This document shows, piece by piece, positions 56,070 to 64,000 of a stretch of 64,000 nucleotides of DNA; positions within the stretch are counted from its first letter, which is position 1; the number at the start of each line of letters is the position of its first letter. The notes below the pieces were generated by a model. The model saw only the letters and a list, made by a program, of their open reading frames with translations. It did no database searches and was not told where the DNA came from. The translations under genes and the position numbers were made by a program. This DNA is from Rattus norvegicus (lineage: Eukaryota > Chordata > Mammalia > Rodentia > Muridae): the NCBI RefSeq assembly GCF_036323735.1, contig NC_086032.1, positions 51,949,335 through 52,013,334 on the forward strand. The letters are read 5' to 3'.

Positions 56070-56290
56070 ATCATTTATTTTTAAATGTTTGTCAGTGTGG
56101 GTTCTCTTTTTGCACCTATATTCATGTAGATTCATCCATGTGTTCATGAGCTCATCACTTCCGGTGCTCATGATGAATTGGGATGATTTTTGAAGCACAA
56201 TATGTGGATGTTGGGAGCCAAACCTGAGTTTTATGCAATAGCAAAGGGTATCCTGAACTACTGAGCTACCTTCTTTGCCTATCCACTTGG
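56070..56290 (-). mobile_element. B3/B2-type SINE relic
   Basis: Antisense: 'gttgggagccaaacctgagt', 'tttatgcaatagcaaagggt', 'ctgaactactgagctacctt'. The 91-codon minus frame 56339-56064 overlaps it and is not a gene. Confidence 0.6.
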
Positions 56291-56299
56291 TTTTATTTA

Positions 56300-56750
56300 A
56301 TGTTTTCAGCATAGCAAAAGAAACCAAAGAGGACAGCATTTCCTTTAAAATATATTCAGATTTTTCAATATGATATTCTAGGGCAAGGGTTACTCACATG
56401 AAAATGTGAGTCCATTATTCACTTCATTCCAGGTAAACATATTCCAATTCTTCTCTCTTTAATTTCATTTTTTTTGTCTCCCTTCTTTTTAACTAGATTT
56501 TTTTTGCTTCTTCCACCTTTTTGTTATCTAAACTGATTTTAATAGAATTAGCAAATTGCTTTTTTCTCTCATATCAATAAACAAATTGTCCAGTCTATTT
56601 GTTACCCACAATGATAAACATACATCGACATAGCCAATGCATTTATGCATCAGACACAAAAGTAAAGGTAAACCTTCCACTTGATAACTGGTGGACTTTC
56701 TATCCAAAAGGGATATTTTAGTTATAGAAGATAAAATTCACTAGAAATAT
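56300..56750. other. AT-rich DNA, no feature seen
   Basis: No recognised content. Confidence 0.45.
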
Positions 56751-56754
56751 AGAA

Positions 56755-56965
56755 AATGCCCAAGAAGAAGAGATGTAGAAGAAAACTAGGAGGAAGGAGA
56801 GAAGAAATGAGAGTGAGAAGGAAGAAAAGGAGGAAGCATAAGCGGCAGAGAAGGAGGAGGAGGAGGAAGATGATGATGAAGATAAGGAGGAGGAGGAGGA
56901 GGAGGACGACGACGACGACGACCACGACGATGATGACGACGACGACGACGACGACGACGAGGAGA
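56755..56965. repeat. purine-rich tract ending in (GGA)n and CpG-dense (GAC)n
   Basis: Interrupted AGAAG/GGA sequence (56760-56875) leads into (GGA)n, then (GAC)n with a few CAC/GAT interruptions to about 56960. It yields Arg/Lys-, Thr-, Ser- and Val-rich frames of 75-110 codons on both strands (56718-57088), which are repeat artefacts. Confidence 0.95.
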
Positions 56966-56969
56966 CAAA

Positions 56970-58470
56970 AACAAAAATTGAAAGCAACAACAAACCAAAC
57001 CATGATAAAACATTTTAGAGTTCTATGTGCTACTTTAAATTCTGTGTTCTGTTCCTATGGTATTGCATTTTTCTTCCATACTCATTAATTTCAGTTGAGG
57101 AAAGAAAGAGAAAGGCAAGAAAAGTCATGTAATTGTTGTATTTTTAAAGTGTGGGCATCAGTGAATTACAACATATGAATAGGCATAAGGTTGAGCTTTG
57201 CTCAGTCAGGAATATATGGAATCCAAAAAAATGAAGATCAGTTTACAATTTCTTCTGAGAAATTCCATGGCTCACTCCAACAAATGAAGTGTATTATCAA
57301 GAATGAGATGACTTATACTGCTGTAGGCTAGCTATGTACTAACACAGTGTCATCCTGAATGAGTCTGGAACTTTAAACAAGCTTGTTGATTTAATTGATT
57401 TATTACCTAATGTTTATCTAAATAATCGAGAGACATCATCACCCCATGCATTTTTCTTTTCCATCCTAAGTCTGTTTATTTGTGTCTAATTTAAAATATA
57501 AATATGTTAAAGTGAAATATTCATGTGGCTATCACAAGTTAGAATTGGCTTAGAATGATCAAGACCTGTTTCCAAGTGAAACACTGTGGAGATCTTAGAA
57601 GGTGATTTTCATCTAAAATCATTTCAGAATTTTCCAACTTAATGAAGTCAGCCTCCTGATCAATGTTTCTTCCATTTTTTCCTCTTTATACTTGTGTACT
57701 AGACAAATCAAATGGAATTAGCACAAAAGCACACAGGGTGTAAATGAAAAGTAAATACTTGAAACAAAATATTTCTATGCTCAGGTTTTGAAAACAGACA
57801 TTTTAAGTAATTATTATTTTCACATAAAACCTGGTTGAGAAAGTGAGTGATTATGAGTATGAATTATTAAGACAGGTCAGCCATGGGCTAAGGTGTCAGC
57901 TAGGCTAAAATACCTTTTATTTTATTGTTGACATGCCATTTTGTCATGCAACAATCCCTTTGATCATAATAATAATCCTATCGCTGTCACAAAATAAAAA
58001 GCATTGCCCATGGTTTACAAATAGAGAAACATGCAGAAGAGTAAACAAGTTGATAGAGAACTACAGCATTGCTGGTATCAAAGAAAAGCAGAGTTTAGGA
58101 CTTTAGTTCTTTTGCAGCTCACACCATGTGATGGGATATCTTCTGTGTGAAAGGTCTGCCTCATAAGGCATGACTTTGAGAAAAACATCAGTCATTTGTA
58201 GGAAATATATTTATGATTTTAAAGCTAAGCAAAATAAGTGATGATCACAGTTAAGATCTAAATGGAATCAACATAATGGGAAAAGTCAGGAAGACAAGTC
58301 AGAATATGTAAGTACTATCTATGGCTAAAAGTTCTGGTCCTCCCAATTCAATATTTCTTATAGTCTAATATCCCGGGTGATGATAAGAAAAGGCAACATC
58401 CTTTGGAATGTGAGAATATCAGGAATACAATTTAGAACCATACAGAAGATGTTGCAGATTGTTGCCATAC
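56970..58470. other. AT-rich intergenic DNA, no feature seen
   Basis: About 1.5 kb without recognised genes or repeats. Confidence 0.45.
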
Positions 58471-58484
58471 TTCTTATATTAGCT

Positions 58485-58548
58485 ATGTTGTTGTTGTTAT
58501 TTTTGTTGTTGTTTTGTTTGCGGTTTTTCTGTTTTTGTTTTTGTTGCA
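58485..58548. repeat. (TTG)n-rich low-complexity tract
   Basis: ttgttgttgtt units with T runs. Confidence 0.85.
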
Positions 58549-58559
58549 GCAATTAATTT

Positions 58560-59205
58560 TCCCACAAAAGACAACTTAAGGGAGGTAGAGTTTATTCTGG
58601 TATGTAGTTTCAAAAGAAGAGATATTACAGAGATTAAGTCTTGAAAGCAGTAGTGAGGGACAAACAATCAAAATATAATTTGTTTAGTATTTTGCTTAAT
58701 TCTCAGTAAGTGATGGAATTGTTATATTTAGCAAAGTTGTTTCTATTTTTAGGAAAATGACCAAACAAAAAAGAGGGCCTCTCATTTTTTAATACTTAAT
58801 GTTTTATTCATCTTTATTTACTACATTATTGAGTCCCTGAATAGTCAGGGATACAGATTTAGTAGCTGATACTGTGACTCTAAATCTTCTGAGTCAGGGG
58901 TTTCACTGAATGTAGAAGGAATTGGGCTAAAAAGAAAACAAAAACAAAACAAAACAAAACCAAAGAACAGAAAAAGAAAAAGAAAGAAACAGAACACATC
59001 TGCACCCTTGGTTGGACCTTAAATGGTATTCAAGTACCAGTAAATGGATGGCAGGCTTGAGATGGTGGAACTCATCCCAAGATTCATCTTTTAAATTCTA
59101 CTTTTAATATGTTAAAATTAAAATTTGTAATTTATACATTTGTTTGGACTTAACTATATCTGAGAATACTAGCTTATTTGAGATTTCATACTATACCTGG
59201 TTTAT
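58560..59205. other. AT-rich DNA with (CAAAA)n tract
   Basis: An A-rich tract of CAAAA units lies at 58935-58962. Otherwise nothing recognised. Confidence 0.5.
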
Positions 59206-59214
59206 TTTTAAAAA

Positions 59215-60413
59215 ATTATGAATTTATTTATTTTTATTCTTTAATCCTTTTTTATGGTCCAGACTTCATCCCACTCCCAGTTTGCCCCGGACTCCTCCCC
59301 ATGCCATACCTCCTTCCCACCCCTGTCTCCAAGAGGATGCCACTACCACCACACTACTAGTCCTCCCCACTCCCTAGGTCCTCAAGTCTCTCAAGGGTTA
59401 GGTCCATCTTCTCTCACTGAGGCCTGACTAGTCAGGCACTCCTCTGCTGTATATGTGTCGGTGCCCTCATATCAGCTGATGTATGCTGCCTAATTGCACA
59501 ATATCAGAGATCTTGGAGGTCCAGTTCAGTTGAGACTGCTGGTCTTCCAATGGGGCTGCCCTCCTGCTCAGCTTCTTTCAGCTTTTCCCCCAATTCAACC
59601 ACAGGGGTCCCTGGCTTCTGTCCATTGGCTGGGTGTTAAGTATTTGCATCTGAATCTTTCACCTGCTGTGTTGGACCACAAAAGGCTCTTGTCTGCAAGC
59701 ACAGCACAACACATCAGTAATTGTGTCAGCTCCCTTTGCCTCCTCTTCAGCTGGAACCCAGCTAGGGCCTGTCACTGAAACTCCATTCTTATGCTTTTCT
59801 CCATTTTTATCCCTGCAGTTCCTTCAGACAGGAACAATTGTGGGTCAGAGCATCTGACTGTGAGATGGCAACCCCATCCCTCTACTTGATGTCCTGTCCC
59901 TCCACTGGAGGTGTACTCTATAAATTCCCTCTCCCCACTGTAAAGCATTTCATCCAAGATCCCTCCCTTTGAGTTGAGAGAGTGTTTCACCTTCCAGGTT
60001 TCTTGTACATTCTAGAGTGTCCTTCCACCTCCTACCTCTTGAGGTTGCCTGTTTCCATTTTTCTGCTGACCCTCAGGGTTTCAATCCTGTCCTCCCCATA
60101 GTTTATAAGCCCCTCTTCAACTCTCTAACCTCTCTCCCACACAGACCCCTCCCTTCTTCTGCCCTGGGACTGCTTTCTTCTCCCTCCCAAGGGGGATTGA
60201 GGCATCCTCACTGGGGTCCTTTGGTTATTAACCTTCTTGAGTCCTGTGGGTTTTGTTTTGGGTAATAATTTTTTTGGCTAATATTCACTTATTAGTGAGT
60301 ACATCCCATGCATGCCCTTTTGGGTCTCATTTAACTCACTCAGCATATTTTCAAGTTTCTTCCATTTGACTGCAAAACTCATGATGTCCTTGTTCTTCAT
60401 AGCTGAGTAGTTG
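59215..60413 (-). mobile_element. Lx-type L1 3' UTR and end of ORF2
   Basis: Continuous antisense Lx tail: T-rich end, 'tatggtccagacttcatccc', 'gtatgctgcctaattg', 'gggggattgaggcatcctca', then the ORF2 end ('cacttattagtgagtacatc', 'ttcatagctgagtag'). 5'-truncated to 1.2 kb. It serves as the uninterrupted reference for the twin-primed copy at 4600-5632. Confidence 0.83.
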
Positions 60414-60414
60414 T

Positions 60415-61478
60415 CACTTGATCTTATGAATGAAACAAGGTGAACCTTAGTAACTATTCAACTGAGCCTTATATCTTTCACATAGTTCTTTCCTCTAAAG
60501 TGAGACAATATTGTTAAGACAGTGGAAGTGAGGCTCCTAAAAGTGAGGAAGATGAGAACATTTCACAGTTTCCAAAACTGGTCCATGTTCATACAGTAGT
60601 AAATCTGCTGAAGTAGAAGATTCTCTTTGGAGGAGTTGTCTATTAAGTTAGGGAAAGTGCTTCTGGGAAACATGTTGATTTGCAAACAGTCATCTACACT
60701 GGGATAAGATATGTTTATGATTCAGGACATTTGAGTCACATCTGCTTCTATAATAAAACCTTCATTCATATTACCAATGTCTTTGGCTCACTAAGATAGG
60801 TGTGGAAAGAACAATTTCTTTGACCCATTTTTGAGATGAATAGACATTTGGAGATAACTCCTTGAGAAAACTCATTTAGCATTAGTATTAAATAAACATG
60901 AACCAATAGAATCCAAGTTGAACTGGAAAAAAAAAAGATGATGAATGAGAAGACATTCATTTTTACTGACCTATCTAACCACCTATGGGACAATTCCAAA
61001 ATGACTACATAGTTTCATATGCTTTCTTTTCTGTGGAAGAAATTTTACCCATGATGTGATGGGGGATAACATGCAACCAAGGCTCAGTGATCTAAACATG
61101 GAACATCCTTTAAAATAATCATGGATTGATCACCTCTCCACATGTATGGAACAATGTATTTCACCAACCACTTTGTTGATGAAAGTGGTTTGTCATGTTA
61201 GTGATGCTCCTTAAAGGTCTAATAGAATCCATAGTATTTTACAGTTATTAAGAGTATTATCTATTGGATAATAGATACTACTATACTATAATATGGTAGT
61301 TTCTGTAGCAATACTTATGTGGCCTTTGTTATTGATGTTAAGACTTGTGACTGATGTTCAGTTGCCTGCTTACAGAAGCCTTGCCTGTAAAATTAGAAAT
61401 TACAGTGGGAAAATATGTACATCCTCTAAGACTGTCTCTGATTTGACCAGAAGAATTGGAAATTTAAAAAAAATGTCA
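60415..61478. other. AT-rich intergenic DNA, no feature seen
   Basis: No recognised content; the short frames lack motifs. Confidence 0.45.
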
Positions 61479-61487
61479 TGATTGAGG

Positions 61488-61800
61488 CATGGTGGTTTGA
61501 ATATGCTTTACCTAGGGATTGGCACTATTAGGAGGTCTGGTATTGTTGGAAGAAGTATGTCACTGTGAGGGTGGGCTTTGAGACCCTTCTCCTTGCTGCC
61601 TGAGCACAGTATGCTCCTGACTTCAATTTGATGAAGATGTGCCATGTGTCCTCCAGTTTCATGCCAGACTGGACACTGCCATGTTTCCTGCCTTGATGAT
61701 AATGGATTGAATCTCTAAACCTGTACGCTAGCCCCAATTGAATGTTACCCTTTGTAATAGTTGCCTATGTTCACAGCTTTAAAACCCAGACTAAGACGTG
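61488..61800 (+). mobile_element. high-copy rodent interspersed repeat, class unassigned
   Basis: 'ggtggtttgaatatgcttta', 'ggcactattaggaggtctgg', 'gtcactgtgagggtgggctt', 'ttgatgataatggattgaat' and an end 'aaaacccagactaagac' match a rodent repeat I have seen repeatedly, but whose Repbase name I will not guess. No frame of interest. Confidence 0.5.
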
Positions 61801-61816
61801 AGGCACTAGTTTTTTC

Positions 61817-61975
61817 TCCTTTCCTTTCCTTTCCTTTCCTTTCCTTTCCTTTCCTTTCCTTTCCTTTCCTTTCCTTTCCTTTCTTCTCCTCTCCTCTCCT
61901 CTCCTCTCCTTCCTTTCCCCTCCCTTCCCCTTCCCCTCCCCTCCTCTCCCTCCCCTCTCCCTTTTCTTCCCTTCC
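61817..61975. repeat. (CCTTT)n/(CTCCT)n polypyrimidine microsatellite
   Basis: About 13 CCTTT units pass into CTCCT and CCCTTCC variants, about 155 bases of nearly pure pyrimidine on the plus strand. Frames on both strands here (61761-62039 and 61771-62070) are repeat products. Confidence 0.95.
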
Positions 61976-62180
61976 TTTTGGTTTGCTTCACTTTCTTTTC
62001 TTTTTAATAGCGGGTGAGTGTAATAGAAATAGCACATAGAGTATAGCTGTGACTTTAAGAAAGTAAACATTACATTTATCTAAGGGTACGAGCACAGATG
62101 TTTAGAGATGGTTGTTGGGGATTATTCTAGCCTTGTAAATTAGTAGTTATAGATTCACATTGAACATTTAGTTTTGATAA

Positions 62181-62201
62181 TTATATATATATATGTATAT
62201 A

Positions 62202-62259
<58 letters not shown>
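62181..62259. repeat. (TA)n microsatellite with TATG interruptions
   Basis: About 80 bases of alternating TA, self-complementary. Confidence 0.93.
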
Positions 62260-62260
<1 letters not shown>

Positions 62261-62264
62261 ATCT

Positions 62265-62690
62265 GAATCTACTGAATCCACTTAAGTGTTAACCTTATGT
62301 ACATAGTTGCTGGATAATTTTCTGGAGCATGGGTAACTCCAGAAATTGCATCCCTGCAGCAAATTGACTCCCCATTTCACAGTATCAATTGGTTTCTTAT
62401 CTGCATTGGAGTTTCCTAAGCTCTACTGCTACCCATGTTGCAACTATTGTGGGCTTCCCTTGATGTATTCCTTGTGGATGGAGTAATAGTTTCTATGAAT
62501 TTAAATGTATTGCACCCTGATGTGTTGAGAAAATACTGTTTTGCTTCAGATATCCATTACTCTAGTTCTTTTGTTTTTTCTACACTTAAAACATTTATAA
62601 TATCATGTCAGTAATTTAAAAATTTTAAAATATAGGTAAATAAATATGTGTCAAAAATATATTTACACATATATGTATAGTAGTTCATTC
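62265..62690. other. AT-rich DNA, no feature seen
   Basis: Nothing I can name. The 62265-62520 part is less AT-rich and may be an ancient repeat. Confidence 0.4.
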
Positions 62691-62769
62691 ATGTATGTAT
62701 ATGCATATGTGTGTTTGTGTGTGTACATGTGTGTTTATGCATATGTACCATATATATATATATATATAT
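62690..62769. repeat. (TATG)/(TG)/(TA) microsatellite
   Basis: Mixed TATG, TGTG and TATA units. Confidence 0.85.
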
Positions 62770-62784
62770 TTCCAGTTTAGTGTT

Positions 62785-63075
62785 TTTATGGGATTCATGT
62801 ATGTATGAATGGGTGTCTGCATCTATAACTTTTGTTTCATTTGCCTCTTCTTGGCCTTTTTCCTTCTGTTTGTTTTGGACTATATTCCAGTGCCTTAGTT
62901 TTGTTTTATTTGATTATTATTCTTCAGAAGGCTGATTGTTTCCTAATAAGAGATTAAAAGAGAGTGGAATTAAATTGGAGGGGAACAAGGAGAAAACTGG
63001 GAGACATGAAAAATGGGAAAACCATAACTAGGATATATTATATATGGGAGGAAAGGTATTTAAATAAAAAGAAAA
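62785..63075 (+). mobile_element. old L1 3' UTR tail
   Basis: 'ttcagaaggctgattgtttc', 'aggggaacaaggagaaaact' and 'accataactaggatatatta', ending 'tatttaaataaaaag', follow the old murine L1 3' end. Confidence 0.65.
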
Positions 63076-63079
63076 AAAT

Positions 63080-63835
63080 GATAATCTTAATGTCCATCTC
63101 TTACTCTCTGATCCTCTGGTGACTAAAGTGAGTGATGTATTCTTATTACATATTTTCTATGTTATTGTCTTTTACCTTGAGATATGAAAGAGTTGAATAG
63201 AATTAAAATACAGAATAAATCCTGTAACATAGTGATTTAAATTAAGTCTGAATTAAACAATGAGTAAATAATATACCTAATTCTATTCCTTTGATTCATT
63301 TGAGTGGCTGAGTACCTTGTTCTGGGAACTGTGACCTGGGAGTCGTATAACTACTATTCTAAAGTACTCTAAAGAATTTTTATTTTCTTTCATATGAGTT
63401 CAATTACCCTCTTTGCTTTCCATTTGTTGATGGCAGTCTTATCCACACTAGAGAACTAGCACAAATGCTAAGAGACATCAGTACTGCCATTTGGAAATTT
63501 TAGTGGTTTCAACTAGACTTTGCTAAGTTAACTTATGCAAAATCATTGATGCACATTTACAAAATAACAAAAATATTTAACATAGTTATTAAAAATACTT
63601 TAGCAACAATTAAAATCTGTTACATTATTCAATGAGCATTTTATTATTTTGTTTTGATTTTCTTTAACTCCATAACCTTATTTTGTACACAACAACTATG
63701 AAGTAACTGATTTGTGTATATAAGCACACTTTACTTAACTGTATATTATATGCATCTTAACATCTCATAATATTCCCATGACAAAATAGGAAAATCAGAG
63801 TTGAGGAAATCCTAATTTTACTATCAGTAAATGAA
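63080..63835. other. AT-rich intergenic DNA, no feature seen
   Basis: No recognised content. Confidence 0.45.
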
Positions 63836-63837
63836 TA

Positions 63838-63881
63838 CACACACACACACACACAGACACACACACACACACACACACACT
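63838..63881. repeat. (AC)n microsatellite
   Basis: About 22 AC units with one AG interruption. Confidence 0.95.
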
Positions 63882-64000
63882 ATAAAGTTTATTATATAAA
63901 CAATTTGCGTAACAGCTTGCTGTTGAATAAAATTAGATTTTTAAAATAAGTCTTGCAAACTCTTAGTAATAAAGTTTTTCTTTCATCTAAAAATAATGAA

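Noticed and set aside
56718..57088. Arg/Lys-rich and Thr-repeat frame (110 codons) and the Ser- or Val-repeat frames opposite
   Set aside because: Products of the GGA/GAC microsatellite, open in several frames at once; no start context or non-repeat domain.
61761..62070. 99- and 92-codon frames
   Set aside because: Encoded by the CCTTT/CTCCT repeat.
62265..62520. Less AT-rich stretch that could be an ancient repeat or conserved non-coding element
   Set aside because: I could not match it to any family by eye and have no comparative data, so it was left unassigned.
1..64000. CRISPR array, operon, toxin-antitoxin or phage-like system
   Set aside because: No regularly spaced repeats with unique spacers, no dense same-strand intact ORFs and no ribosome-binding-site-led genes; composition and repeats are those of a rodent nuclear genome.

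Overview
The window reads as non-coding rodent nuclear DNA, almost certainly rat (Rattus). The diagnosis rests on several short BC1-derived ID SINEs of the type amplified in rat, on L1 3' ends ending in the rat L1_Rn pyrimidine/purine-rich 3' UTR, on B3/B4 SINE relics and on long TC/TG microsatellites. I found no host protein-coding exon, no classical RNA gene, no CRISPR array and no bacterial-type operon. Essentially every long open frame lies in a retroelement, in the opposite strand of one, or in a microsatellite.

Layout. 1-1.8 kb: stacked L1 3' ends plus an antisense ORF1 scrap. 1.8-4.6 kb: AT-rich sequence with one ID element and a TC/TG microsatellite. 4.6-5.6 kb: a twin-primed Lx-type L1. 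7.2-10.5 kb: minus-strand L1 sequence with a plus-strand L1 3' UTR between its 3' UTR and its ORF2 part. 11.2-14.4 kb: an old L1 tail next to a young twin-primed L1 with a perfect 13 bp target duplication. 14.4-20.4 kb: AT-rich unique DNA with three ID elements and one old L1 tail. 20.45-26.9 kb: a minus-strand L1 of full-length origin (5' UTR, ORF1, ORF2, 3' UTR), dead, with a 270 bp L1 nested in ORF1. 27-27.9 kb: two head-to-head L1 tails. 28.4-39 kb: a plus-strand L1 of full-length origin split in its endonuclease region by a 5.7 kb class II (betaretrovirus-like) provirus on the minus strand. 39.4-45.8 kb: further minus-strand L1s, a SINE and a URR1-like DNA transposon relic. 46.4 kb: an old L1 tail. 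49.2-53.3 kb: a plus-strand L1 with a large internal ORF2 deletion and a nested 175 bp L1. 53.3-64 kb: mostly AT-rich sequence with SINE relics, one Lx tail and several microsatellites, including a CpG-dense (GAC)n tract.

The most informative object is the provirus at 30359-36075. It has a 6 bp target duplication, two LTRs of unequal length, a primer-binding-site-like sequence resembling tRNA-Ile, and fragments of gag, late RT/RNase H, integrase and env. The section from the gag C-terminus through protease to the RT active site is gone. Its own 5' LTR has lost about 175 bp carrying the TATA box and poly(A) signal, whereas the 3' LTR keeps both.

The elements do not form a working pathway. The window is a stratified record of L1 and ERV insertion with legible mechanisms (target duplications, 5' inversion, nesting). 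I found no convincing previously undescribed biological system. The items worth a second look are structural.
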